32,456 nt of DNA, taken from assembly GCA_014896455.1 (NCBI GenBank), contig JADBKJ010000023.1:1-32456 (forward strand). The letters are read 5' to 3'. Position 1 is the stretch's first letter, and each line of letters begins with the position of its first letter. This DNA comes from Thermoanaerobacter sp. GTDB lineage: Bacteria > Bacillota > Thermoanaerobacteria > Thermoanaerobacterales > Thermoanaerobacteraceae. Made by a program: the position numbers and the translations under genes. A model generated the notes under the pieces. It ran no database searches, was not told the origin of the DNA, and saw only the letters and a list, made by a program, of their open reading frames with translations. Of the stretch, positions 1 to 7,793 are shown one piece after another.

Positions 1-21
1 ATTTGCCTTTTCTTCTGACAC
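1..21 (-). CDS. Start of a gene running off the left edge
   Basis: On the minus strand a GGAGGT ribosome site lies 8 nt before a GTG codon at 21-19, followed by open codons reading MSEEKAN up to the window edge. Seven codons are too few to name a product. The call rests only on the ribosome site and spacing, and on the gap of about 80 nt to the patatin gene stop, which leaves room for a leader. Confidence 0.4.
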
Positions 22-100
22 TTTTTCTACCTCCAGTTTTATATTTTAGTATTCACAGTTATTATACTCTATTATTGGAATAAAAAAATTTGTCATAATT

Positions 101-1303
101 TTAACTAAAAATAATCCTACCTAATTCTTTTATGACTTCACTTTTTGTAAACAAAGAAAGCACATCCACTTTTTTAATTATTTTCTCGATTATATTGCCA
201 TCTTCTTCCTCTTCCTCTATTCTAACTTTTCTCTTTATTTCTTCTATAAGTTCAGCGTAGGTGTAAACTTTAAACCTATCTACATCATAGGTTTCTGCTA
301 AATTTTCTAACAATGCTAAAAATATTTCTTCGTAATCAGCAGTATCTTTTAAGTCCAAGATTCCACAAAGTCTTGGTATTATAAATTCAAACAAAGTCCT
401 TTTGTCAGGTATTTCTTGATTGATTCTAAAAATCTCCTTTATATCTTTTATTTTCTCCCCTTCTAAGCTTAAAAGATAATTTATAAAAAATTCTTCTTTT
501 TCCTCTGGGTGTATATAATATTTATATCCTTTTAGTCCTTTTAAAGCTTTTAGATCATCAAAGTACCCTAATTTAAGATTATACCTGGAAAGATTTTTAT
601 CAAAATCTAATATCCCTCCTAAATCCTCTTTTGGAGAAATGACCAAAACATTTAAGCCTTTAAAATCAACTTTCCTCACGATTCCAAAGCTTCCTGTCTT
701 TATGACTATCAAGTCCTTGTATCCCTTGTCCATTAGCAAATTAGCAGGAAGATTGTTGTATATCCCTCCGTCAATATACTTTTTTCCATCAATTTTTTCC
801 CTCTTAAAAACAGGCAAGTAAGCGCTTGCCATAAAATAATCTACCAATTTCCCTTGAGGAATGTCTTCAATGTATAATTCCAACGGCTTTAAATCACTTA
901 AAGACACTGTCACAATGCCAAAATCCTTCCCTGACCTTCTTATCTTGTCTTCATCTATAACTTCTTGTAATAAATTCCTCAAAGGAGTTATATCTAAGCC
1001 TCCATCTCCAATGATGCCTTTTAATCTTTGAACTAATAAAAGGATATCTTCTCTTTCCAGCTTACCCTTTTTCAATTTCTCTATCTCTTCATCCTCAGCC
1101 TTTATGACTTTGGAATAAGAAATATCATACCATAGCTCATAAGCCTTTTCAAAATCTCCTTGCACTAATACAGCCCCATTTAAAGCGCCTACAGAAGTGC
1201 CTGCAATTCCTCCTACTTCTATTCCTTCCTCTATCAGTGCCTTATAAACTCCTATTTGATAGGCCCCTCTCGCTCCTCCACCTTCTAATACTACTCCATA
1301 CAT
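101..1303 (-). CDS. Patatin-like phospholipase family protein
   Basis: A 400-aa protein of the bacterial patatin-like (RssA/YjjU-type) lipid acyl hydrolase group, expected to cleave acyl esters of phospholipids in the cytoplasm or at the inner membrane face. All three family signatures are visible: the glycine-rich oxyanion-hole loop GGGARG (residues 8-13), the nucleophile elbow GTSVG with Ser37, and the catalytic Asp178 in the DGG motif. The patatin domain fills about residues 1-205. The remaining ~195 residues are charged and helical and resemble C-terminal extensions seen in clostridial members. No signal peptide or membrane segment is seen. ATG start behind an AGGGA site. It appears to be a single gene. 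Substrate cannot be told from sequence. Confidence 0.85.
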   Translation of the reverse strand: MYGVVLEGGGARGAYQIGVYKALIEEGIEVGGIAGTSVGALNGAVLVQGDFEKAYELWYDISYSKVIKAEDEEIEKLKKGKLEREDILLLVQRLKGIIGDGGLDITPLRNLLQEVIDEDKIRRSGKDFGIVTVSLSDLKPLELYIEDIPQGKLVDYFMASAYLPVFKREKIDGKKYIDGGIYNNLPANLLMDKGYKDLIVIKTGSFGIVRKVDFKGLNVLVISPKEDLGGILDFDKNLSRYNLKLGYFDDLKALKGLKGYKYYIHPEEKEEFFINYLLSLEGEKIKDIKEIFRINQEIPDKRTLFEFIIPRLCGILDLKDTADYEEIFLALLENLAETYDVDRFKVYTYAELIEEIKRKVRIEEEEEDGNIIEKIIKKVDVLSLFTKSEVIKELGRIIFS

Positions 1304-1522
1304 TTTATATCCCTGCCTTTTCGCTACTTTGCACTATTAAGTATACCATATATTACCTAGAAAATAAATAAAAGCAGACTATTGCTATTAGAAGTTGTAT
1401 TTTAGCTGATTCCCGAACAGAAATGGTAATAGACCAATATTTACTTGCTCCTGTAGATGATGAGGTCCAATATGTTTTAGATATGGTAATCAATTATATT
1501 TTAAATTTTTTTACTATGACAT

Positions 1523-1759
1523 CTATTTCAAAGTCGACAGTTTCTTAGCATATCGTTTTTCATTGTAGGCTTCACCATTTTTTAGCACATCGTATATTTC
1601 TTCTATTAATATTGCGGCGATTTTTTCTTTTGCCTGTTGTTCTGTGTATCCTGATTTTTTTAGTCTTTCCAGTGTCACTTTGGTAATTGGTGGATTATTT
1701 TCTCTAATCTGGTTATTTACAACCTCTAAAATAATCCTTTTTAAATTCTGATTGGCCAA
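1523..1759 (-). CDS. Small helical protein of unknown function
   Basis: A 78-aa acidic/basic mixed protein, predicted all-helical, with no Cys cluster, signal peptide or membrane segment. It begins with TTG, supported by GGAGG 8 nt upstream. I recognise it only as the kind of short conserved protein seen in clostridia and assign no family. It stands alone between the patatin gene and the SIR2-like gene. A short open frame on the opposite strand (1372-1548) overlaps its 3' end. Confidence 0.6.
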   Translation of the reverse strand: MANQNLKRIILEVVNNQIRENNPPITKVTLERLKKSGYTEQQAKEKIAAILIEEIYDVLKNGEAYNEKRYAKKLSTLK

Positions 1760-1865
1760 ACGGTTAACCTCCTCATCCTTACTTTCTCTCTATTAAAACT
1801 ACCGTCTCAACATGGCACGAGCCGCTTGGATTGATGTCTTGGGCTGATTATTTGAACCTTACGTT

Positions 1866-1932
1866 TACGGGAACATATCAATGGGGTTTTAGCTGTTTTT
1901 TGAAAATCCGAGGTATACGGGAACATATCAAT
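1866..1932. repeat. Pair of 17-nt repeats matching the rlmD 3' end (att-like scars)
   Basis: The sequence TACGGGAACATATCAAT occurs at 1866-1882 and again at 1916-1932, 50 bp apart and identical. Read on the minus strand it encodes IDMFP(Y). The same stretch, with 15 of 17 bases matching, lies inside the 3' coding end of the rlmD paralogue at 30966-30982, where it encodes (V)DMFPYT. No rlmD gene is present at 1.9 kb, so these look like transplanted attachment-site cores. The 3' end of this methyltransferase gene (rum/rumA) is a known integration target of serine-recombinase elements in Firmicutes. That the pair marks such an event here is inference. Confidence 0.55.
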
Positions 1933-1953
1933 AATATAAAAGAAATTAAAATT

Positions 1954-3372
1954 TTAATCCTTGTATTTTTTAGCATTCATTGTGTACAGCATAAACAGAG
2001 CTGAAGGTAATACCCCTTCACGTAACCCGATTCGGCTGATTTCATTAAAGCCCCGTATCAACTCGTCTTCATTTTTAGGATTGCCTCGTTCTTTTTGTTC
2101 TTCCAGTTCTTTTCTTACCATTGCACAAAGTTGGTCCACCTTAAATTGAGGAATGGAATTTACTTCGCCGATAATCTTCTCTTTTGGGATTGGGTCAAAC
2201 GATAATGCATTGAACACCTCAATGAACTTATCAACCATTGGATCATCCGGTATCGGATATGAACAATTGTATTTTTTCTTTTCAGCATCTAAAGATTTCC
2301 ATAAATCTTCAACATTCAGAAGCTTATAAGGTTTGTTAATAGAAACATTTTTATCTTTTTCAGAATAATAGTAAAAACAAACCTTATCTAATTTGCTTTC
2401 ATTTATACATTTAAATATATGGCTGTCATTGTTTGGAGATAGCCCAATGATATGCAATTCACCTTCTAAATTTGACAGCTTCTCAAAATGATAATCTGTG
2501 CCAACTCGAAGCGTGGGGTTATGAATATATGTAATAACATACTGATAGGCATTCTTATCCTTTTCTTTCAGAGCCCCTATCTGTTTTTTAAATTCATCTA
2601 CATTACGCCTTGATAGTTCAAGCCAACGATTCATTTCGTTTGTACACTTTATAATATCTGATGCTCGTTTAAATTTGAGTTCACCACTATAGTCAAGAAG
2701 CGCATTGCAAAAGCAATGACGAAATTCCTCAATGACAATCGTCGGTTCTCCTGCCTGATGGCGGATATATCCTTGGATAGTACCCGGGTCTTCACTATCA
2801 GCAAGAGAAAAATAATCTCCGTGCAGATGAAACACCTCTCTTCCTGTTAGCGCTTCTATATTACGATCGTAATTGAGAGAAAAAATATAATCGAAGCTCT
2901 TTAAATACTTTTTTACCTTTTTATTCATACGTTGATGAACATTGTTGAGCAGCCCTTCATTATATATTGCATCAAGAATCATTCGCTCAAACCCTTGCTT
3001 AACTGACTGCCACTGATCTTTAATGTCTGCATTCGTAATAAAGAATAACCTTATTAATAGAAACCAATCCTCAAGCATAATCTCATAGTATTTCAAGATA
3101 GGGGCAATATATCTGCTCTTAAAATCTTTGATGGCTTCTTGGTCATCGGCATTTCCGACCCCATCGTAATCACCGTTTAGTGTTTTGTTTGCAATGTCTA
3201 CAAACGCTCTAAAGATTCTCTCAATTTCTTTTCCGGAAATTAAGCCTCCAAATAGCGGATCGTATCTATTAGATCTTGCATTGAATATTATCCTCTTCAT
3301 AATAAAATCATTTGAATAAGCTTTACCACCAAATTGAATGTTAATTCCATTTCCCAATAAAATGGATTTCAT
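1954..3372 (-). CDS. SIR2/AbiH-like NAD-binding protein, probable phage-defence effector
   Basis: A 472-aa protein with the ordered motifs of SIR2-like/AbiH-like defence proteins. GNGIN at residues 7-11 followed by a GG loop is the dinucleotide-binding turn. NYD at 167-169 comes after a hydrophobic strand. HLHG at 182-185 carries the likely catalytic histidine. A second Rossmann strand with GLSPNNDSHIF spans 310-320. Residues ~385-472 form a helical C-terminal part that could sense the trigger or mediate oligomerisation. Family members such as ThsA hydrolyse NAD+ during phage infection and stop growth. Whether this one is an NADase is inferred from the motifs. It is the last gene of a minus-strand cluster, 29 nt behind the 279-aa gene, which suggests co-expression. 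No signal peptide. ATG start. Confidence 0.75.
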   Translation of the reverse strand: MKSILLGNGINIQFGGKAYSNDFIMKRIIFNARSNRYDPLFGGLISGKEIERIFRAFVDIANKTLNGDYDGVGNADDQEAIKDFKSRYIAPILKYYEIMLEDWFLLIRLFFITNADIKDQWQSVKQGFERMILDAIYNEGLLNNVHQRMNKKVKKYLKSFDYIFSLNYDRNIEALTGREVFHLHGDYFSLADSEDPGTIQGYIRHQAGEPTIVIEEFRHCFCNALLDYSGELKFKRASDIIKCTNEMNRWLELSRRNVDEFKKQIGALKEKDKNAYQYVITYIHNPTLRVGTDYHFEKLSNLEGELHIIGLSPNNDSHIFKCINESKLDKVCFYYYSEKDKNVSINKPYKLLNVEDLWKSLDAEKKKYNCSYPIPDDPMVDKFIEVFNALSFDPIPKEKIIGEVNSIPQFKVDQLCAMVRKELEEQKERGNPKNEDELIRGFNEISRIGLREGVLPSALFMLYTMNAKKYKD

Positions 3373-3401
3373 ATAAACCTAAATTCCCCCTGCTAAATAC
3401 T

Positions 3402-4241
3402 CTATTCTTTTTTTAAGGCTGGCAAGACAGTCTCTAAATATTGCTGCCAATATCCTTCGTCATCGCCTACCATATCATGAAGCCAATAATACATAAACAG
3501 AATTTCAAATTCTTGCTTTCTGCCTTTTATAAAGGGCTTTTTTGGCATTCTTCTGTATAGTGAATCAATATTAAAGAGATTACTTTTTTGCTTATAGTCG
3601 TAGTCATACTTTCTCCAAGTATATGGACTCTTCTTTCTATGTGTCGAAGGCCAAATTTCCTCATTATCATAAAAATTATTTATCCAATCATATGCAAAGG
3701 CAAGAAGATTAACCTGATGTTTTGCCCATGTCTTATTGATCCAATCACTAATTTCTTCGGTAATTGTCGGCACTCCAAACTCGAAATGTTTTTGACTTTG
3801 AACCCGATGATAATCTTTGATAAAAAGGAAAAGCATTTCAGTCTGATCCTTAAGAAATGGCAGTTTCTTAATAAGTTTAGTATAACAATCGTATGAAATA
3901 TTTCTAAACTCGCTGTCCGTATTATATAGAAAAAACAGTTCATACTCCCTCAGTATATTACCGATATACCTGTGGATCTGTTTTCCATATTCATCATAAA
4001 TACTAACCGCCCATTCTCTAACTTCAGGCTCATAATCTTGAAGCTGTTTACGATACTTGTCCAATTTTTCACTATGAAGCACTGTTTTTTCTTCGGCTTC
4101 AGTAGTATTCAAATAGTTGTTAAAGTACTCAAATACATAATCGACACAAATTTTTAAATTTTGAGAACGTGCATCAATATCAAATTCATTAAGTCTATCC
4201 TCTTTTTTTCTACGGGCAATATACTCTTCAATACTTAGCAT
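3402..4241 (-). CDS. Unrecognised 279-aa protein paired with the SIR2-like gene
   Basis: I do not recognise this family. The protein is rich in Tyr, Trp, Lys and Glu and predicted mostly helical, with no transmembrane segment, signal peptide, Walker motif, zinc cluster or nuclease motif that I can see. Notable aromatic-basic stretches lie near residues 165-175 (ISDWINKTWAKH) and 185-240. Its ATG follows an AGGAGGTG site, so translation should be strong. It ends 29 nt before the SIR2-like gene, which points to a two-gene unit. Partner genes next to SIR2 effectors often encode sensors or regulators; that role is a guess from context. Confidence 0.6.
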   Translation of the reverse strand: MLSIEEYIARRKKEDRLNEFDIDARSQNLKICVDYVFEYFNNYLNTTEAEEKTVLHSEKLDKYRKQLQDYEPEVREWAVSIYDEYGKQIHRYIGNILREYELFFLYNTDSEFRNISYDCYTKLIKKLPFLKDQTEMLFLFIKDYHRVQSQKHFEFGVPTITEEISDWINKTWAKHQVNLLAFAYDWINNFYDNEEIWPSTHRKKSPYTWRKYDYDYKQKSNLFNIDSLYRRMPKKPFIKGRKQEFEILFMYYWLHDMVGDDEGYWQQYLETVLPALKKE

Positions 4242-4349
4242 ATGCTCACCTCCTAAAATAGCACTGACTCTACACTGACTCTATTTGATAAGGAATTAAA
4301 TTCCCGCTTCTTATTGCTTGATGAATGGCTCTTTTATTAATCAATCGCT

Positions 4350-4823
4350 TTACTCGATACTTTTCATTATCTCTTTCATGCTGTCGATTAAATAGTCCTT
4401 TTCAGGATCTGATACCTCGTTGTTTTCTAGTAAGCTGGTTAAATAAGATTTAATAATATCTTTGGACTTTACAAAGTTGATGTTTCCAGGCAAGTTGCTG
4501 AGTATCAATTGAGCGTCTATAAACGCGCCCATACTATTAATAACTTGATTCATTAATTTTTCTGCTTGTTCGATGTTCCCGTTTTTCATTGCTTCTTTTG
4601 CAGAAATACTAAGGCTACGGATGTCTTCTCCCCATATCGCATATCTTGATGGAGTTGCCTTGCAGTCTTCATCACATGAGTCAAAAATCGCTCTTTCTAG
4701 TCTGTCCATGAACATTTTTTCACTGTCGTTTTCTTTTACTCTCGTGATTACTACGGGAGCATTTTTGTTGTTAAAATTATAAAAGTTTATAACAGCCCGC
4801 ATCAATGATTGTATTTGAGCCAA
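4350..4823 (-). CDS. Unrecognised 157-aa protein upstream of the SIR2 pair
   Basis: A 157-aa soluble, mainly helical protein starting at TTG (AAAGGG site upstream). Residues ~48-57 contain a small Cys pair (DSCDEDC). The C-terminal half is acidic and helical. I assign no family. It lies 108 nt upstream of the 279-aa gene on the same strand and may be the first gene of that transcript, or a separate cargo gene. A later ATG is not supported by a ribosome site. Confidence 0.5.
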   Translation of the reverse strand: MAQIQSLMRAVINFYNFNNKNAPVVITRVKENDSEKMFMDRLERAIFDSCDEDCKATPSRYAIWGEDIRSLSISAKEAMKNGNIEQAEKLMNQVINSMGAFIDAQLILSNLPGNINFVKSKDIIKSYLTSLLENNEVSDPEKDYLIDSMKEIMKSIE

Positions 4824-4859
4824 TATTTATCATCCCTTTCATCTTAATAATCGATTATA

Positions 4860-4875
4860 ATCAGTTTTCACTGAT
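4860..4875. promoter_or_regulatory. Short perfect palindrome upstream of the 157-aa gene
   Basis: ATCAGT-tttc-ACTGAT, a 6-bp inverted repeat with a 4-nt centre, 37 nt before the start of the 157-aa gene. It could be an operator or a small RNA hairpin. There is no T-tract, so it is not a terminator. Confidence 0.2.
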
Positions 4876-4952
4876 AATATGTTTCAGAAAAAGCCTGTTG
4901 GTAAGGAAAAAAAACATCACTATAAATCACGCTTAGTAAACTGGCAATCGCT

Positions 4953-5138
4953 TCAAGAACCACATTGAGGCTGCTTTTCATGTATACGGCATTTAAATTC
5001 ATCACAATATCCTAAACCATCATCAAATTCCTCAATCTTTCCCTTTGTGCAGCACTTAGGTACACCATTTTCGTCATGTTCACAAAACCAGCAAAAATCG
5101 CAAACTGGATCACAAACGGGGTCATTACAGATATACAT
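4953..5138 (-). CDS. Cysteine-rich 61-aa protein
   Basis: A 61-aa protein with ten cysteines, several in CxxC-like spacing (C4, C9, C13, C16, C19, C29, C30, C45, C50, C59), which suggests a metal-binding or treble-clef-like fold. No homologue family is recognised and there is no export signal. It starts 1 nt after the stop of the winged-helix gene, so the two are translationally coupled within a three-gene cassette. Confidence 0.6.
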   Translation of the reverse strand: MYICNDPVCDPVCDFCWFCEHDENGVPKCCTKGKIEEFDDGLGYCDEFKCRIHEKQPQCGS

Positions 5139-5139
5139 T

Positions 5140-5337
5140 CTAATCCTCCTTCAATTTAATGTAGTTGCCTGGCAATACTTCAAACATATCCGGGTAATGC
5201 CCGCACCTTGCCCTTATCTGTGTATATTCCGCCTTACTGCCATCCTTTTTTAAATACAGCCTACGCCTATATATCTCATCGGCAAGTTCAGATGCATGCA
5301 TCGTCTTGTTTTCTGCTTCTGATAAGACAATTCTCAT
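5140..5337 (-). CDS. Small winged-helix (HARE-HTH-like) protein
   Basis: A 65-aa protein whose core (residues ~13-63) fits the winged-helix pattern of HARE-HTH-like domains: a helix with ASELADEIYRR, a basic turn KKDG, a second helix with TQIRARCGHYP, then a beta hairpin ending GNYIKL. Such domains bind DNA and are common as small stand-alone proteins in clostridia. Its ATG overlaps the stop of the antitoxin-like gene by 4 nt (ATGA). It may be a DNA-binding partner of the cassette. Confidence 0.6.
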   Translation of the reverse strand: MRIVLSEAENKTMHASELADEIYRRRLYLKKDGSKAEYTQIRARCGHYPDMFEVLPGNYIKLKED

Positions 5338-5540
5338 GGCTTCATGAAGTGTATAGGCATTTCATTCATGCCAATTCCTGTATCAGTTAAATTGTTTTCA
5401 TCATATTTTAAGACTATATAAACCGGTTTATTATCTTTAAGCAGAACGACTTTTCCGTTTTTATCAACAACAGAGAACACATGGTCTATATTGGTTTTTA
5501 ATGAATCAAAGGGAATTAAGCTGTCTATTCTAATATCCAT
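5334..5540 (-). CDS. Phd/YefM-like antitoxin domain protein
   Basis: A 68-aa protein. Residues ~10-45 match the N-terminal fold of prevent-host-death antitoxins: a helix with DSLKTNIDHVFSVV, then NGKVVLLKDNKPVYIVL, the typical two-strand hairpin. No RelE, Doc or PIN toxin follows; the next two genes encode a winged-helix and a Cys-rich protein. Either the partner is one of these non-classical proteins, or the antitoxin acts only as a repressor. It is the first gene of the cassette; the ATG lies behind GAGGTG. Confidence 0.6.
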   Translation of the reverse strand: MDIRIDSLIPFDSLKTNIDHVFSVVDKNGKVVLLKDNKPVYIVLKYDENNLTDTGIGMNEMPIHFMKP

Positions 5541-5609
5541 AATTCACCACCTCATTACAATTATATATGAAAATCATTTATTTGTCTCTATATTTATTTA
5601 TACATTTGT

Positions 5610-5660
5610 ATAAATAAAAAATGCCGCCAATTAAGAAGGTTTTCTTCTCAACTGGCGGCA
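5610..5660 (-). terminator. Terminator of the broken recombinase gene
   Basis: The stem TGCCGCCA (5622-5629) pairs with TGGCGGCA (5653-5660), with inner GAAG/CTTC pairing. On the minus strand it is followed at once by TTTTTTATTTATA. It lies just after the recombinase stop at 5675. Confidence 0.8.
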
Positions 5661-5674
5661 ATCTTATTACAATC

Positions 5675-6112
5675 TTACAGATTCACTTCTATTTCCAACC
5701 ACGGCTTAAACTCCACCACTAACCTGTCATCATATACAATCGCTTTTTCAACTAGTTTTCTAACCAGTTTATCATCGAACTCCGTAATATCACCGGTTTG
5801 CGTGTTAAGGAAGTCCGTCATCTCAGCAATCCGATCCCGCTTATCTTGACGGAGCGCGTTTCTGGAAAGGGTTTCTTGCCTTAAGTCCCGTAGCCTGTAA
5901 ATCTCATTGACAATATAACTATACCGTTATTGGGTACCCTTTTCTTCGATAAAAAATCTACTGTATAGGTTTTCTGCAACAGTGCATCGCCGATATATTT
6001 TTCATTTCTCAAAATCTTATTGATGGTACTGGTATGCCATCTGGTATTGCCTGCACCCGTCGGAATTCCGTCAGCTTCCAGACCTCTTGCTATCTGCAGC
6101 ATACTGGAACCT
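5675..6112 (-). pseudogene. Large serine recombinase, degraded 3' portion
   Basis: The minus strand reads [20 protein letters not shown], then [20 protein letters not shown] and KKRVPNNG, the recombinase domain of large serine recombinases. A stop follows shortly. One frame over, the C-terminus continues ([14 protein letters not shown]... ITEFDDKLVRKLVEKAIVYD ... up to a stop at 5675), so the zinc-ribbon region has been deleted with a frameshift. The catalytic N-terminal domain is missing because the gene is cut at about 6112 by the transposase relic. It is non-functional and is the remains of the integrase of an integrative element or prophage. Confidence 0.85.
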
Positions 6113-7324
6113 TCAAGGTATTCTCTGTTTAATGATGGTTATTTTGAAAAATGCATGCAACTTAAAATGCATGCGCGAGATAACAAATGAATTCAACAAG
6201 GAAGAGTGCATCAAAAATATGAGAAAATGGTTGGGAAACGAAGATTTAGAAGAACTCCCCCATTATGACACCATCAATGATTTTTTGTCACGAATGGATC
6301 CGGCAGAACTTGAAAAGATCCGAACATATATGATCAAGGAATTATTAAAAAAGAGGTGTTTTGATTCCTATCGTATTAATGGGAAATACTGGGGTATTGC
6401 CATAGATGGAACAGGCATTTTCACTTTTGATAAAAAACATTGTGAACACTGCCTGAAACGGGAATACAAATACACAGACAAGGAAACGGGTGAAGAAAAA
6501 ACAAAGATCATCTACATGCATCATGTCTTGGAAGCAAAATTAATTGTTGGAAATATGGTGCTAAGTGTGGCCTCTGAGTTTATTGAAAATGAATCAGAGG
6601 ACGTTGAAAAACTAGATTGTGAGTTGAATGCTTTTTATCGACTGGCCACTAGACTTAAAGACTCCTTCAAACGACTGCCTATCTGTATTATTGCCGATAG
6701 TCTTTATGCCTGCAAAATGTATTTAAACAATGCAAGACTAATAAATGGAACTACATATTCCGTTTTAAGGAAGATCGTATCAAAAGCATCGCCGATGAGT
6801 TTCAAGCGTTAAAAAATATGGAAGGGAAGAAAGGCAAGAAAGACAATGTTGTAAAGATACGTGAAAGCGAACAGCGAGGGGAAATCACCTGGGTGAACGA
6901 CATTGATTACAGAGGCTTTGGGGTAAATGTTTTGGAATACGAAGTAGAGGCGGAAAAAAGAAAACAAAAGTTTACCTTTATCACAGATATAAAAATCACA
7001 AAAAACAATGCACAGAAACTGATGAACGCTGGCAGAAACCGTTGGAAAATAGAGAATGAGGGTTTTAACAGGCAAAAAAACCTGCGCTACCACATTCAAC
7101 ACGCAAGCAGCCAGGATTACAACGCCATGAAAAATCACTACCTATTGACCCAGATTACAGAGATTATAATGATGTTGCATGAGCATGGGTCAAAAGCATT
7201 GAGAATCATTAAGAAAACGGTAAAAGAAATATCCTCGCGCTTGTTAGAAGCCTTCCGCGGGCAAACCCTAACAGACGAGGATATAGCACAACTGGGAAAA
7301 CCTATGCAAATTAGGTTTACCTAG
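6113..7324 (+). pseudogene. DDE transposase (ISNCY-like clostridial family), truncated and frameshifted
   Basis: The plus strand encodes a transposase recognisable by LPHYDTINDFL, GKYWGIAIDGTGIF, CEHCLKREYKYTD, YMHHVLEAKL and ICIIADSLYACK in the first frame. The second frame holds KWNYIFRFKED, NRWKIENEGFN and NAMKNHYLLTQIT, ending QIRFT. The usual first ~60-100 residues are absent, so the 5' end is fused into the recombinase relic. The frames join by a -1 shift at 6722-6728, where T-TTA-AAC lies in zero frame. The simplest reading is loss of one T from an original TTTT. No clean terminal repeats were found. Exact IS family is uncertain. Confidence 0.8.
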
Positions 7325-7372
7325 CTATATAATTATACCAAAAGGATGTGATGCTTGGCAAGGAAAAAGTAG

Positions 7373-7467
7373 TTATCCACAATTTTAAATCTAAAAAGAC
7401 TAAATTCGGTTCGTTTTGACATAAATCATAGAGAAAACTAATGGTAAATTTTTACATCTGTGGATAA
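7373..7467. other. Two consensus DnaA-box sequences in inverted orientation
   Basis: TTATCCACA at 7373-7381 and TGTGGATAA at 7459-7467 are both exact matches to the DnaA-box consensus, face each other and enclose 77 bp of AT-rich DNA with no gene. They could be what is left of a plasmid or element origin, or ends of an insertion sequence. No rep gene is nearby. Confidence 0.35.
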
Positions 7468-7509
7468 GTGTTTTTTCGCTTTAAAGACCAAATAAACATA
7501 AATTTACTC

Positions 7510-7793
7510 TTCAAAGCTGTGCACAAGGTTATATTTTTGACATTCTAGAACCACATGGCCCCAGCCGTAAGGACAATTATCCTAAGGCAGTGGGCTTGGC
7601 AAAATTTGCAGAATAGCATTGGGATAAATTTGGAAGAATTCAGCTTATCCGACTAAAGAAAGGTGTAGACGGTCGTGAACATTTCTATAGACTTGATATG
7701 GCAAAAGTAGTGGTTAGAAATAAAGTTCGTGGCATTACATCAAACGAGGAACTTGATAGAATTTTTGATACAGATGCTGAGCGAGAAGACTAA
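7510..7793 (+). pseudogene. C-terminal relic of a type III restriction/DEAD-helicase gene
   Basis: The plus strand reads YIFDILEPHGPSRKDNYPKA and VGLAKFAE, a TAG stop at 7614-7616, then HWDKFGRIQLIRLKKGVDG, REHFYRLDM, VRNKVRGITSNEELDRIF and a normal stop at 7791. This matches the C-terminal end of type III restriction-enzyme-like DEAD/DEAH helicases as I know them. The helicase core is absent and a Lys codon has become a stop. The last ~45 bp recur at 10575-10624. Confidence 0.65.

Noticed and set aside
1372..1548. Plus-strand open frame of 58 codons (IAIRSCILADSRTEMVID...), overlapping the end of the 78-aa gene
   Set aside because: No start codon with a ribosome site and no family I recognise. 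It may be a gene relic, but the evidence is too thin to annotate.
1866..1932. The two 17-nt repeats as a CRISPR array
   Set aside because: Only two units, short repeats, no cas genes, and the repeat matches rlmD coding sequence.
4265..4283. Tandem ACTGACTCT repeat after the 157-aa gene
   Set aside because: Two short units only, with no structure or function suggested; probably chance.
6809..7138. Minus-strand open frame opposite the transposase
   Set aside because: It is the shadow of the transposase second frame, with no ribosome site or recognisable domain.
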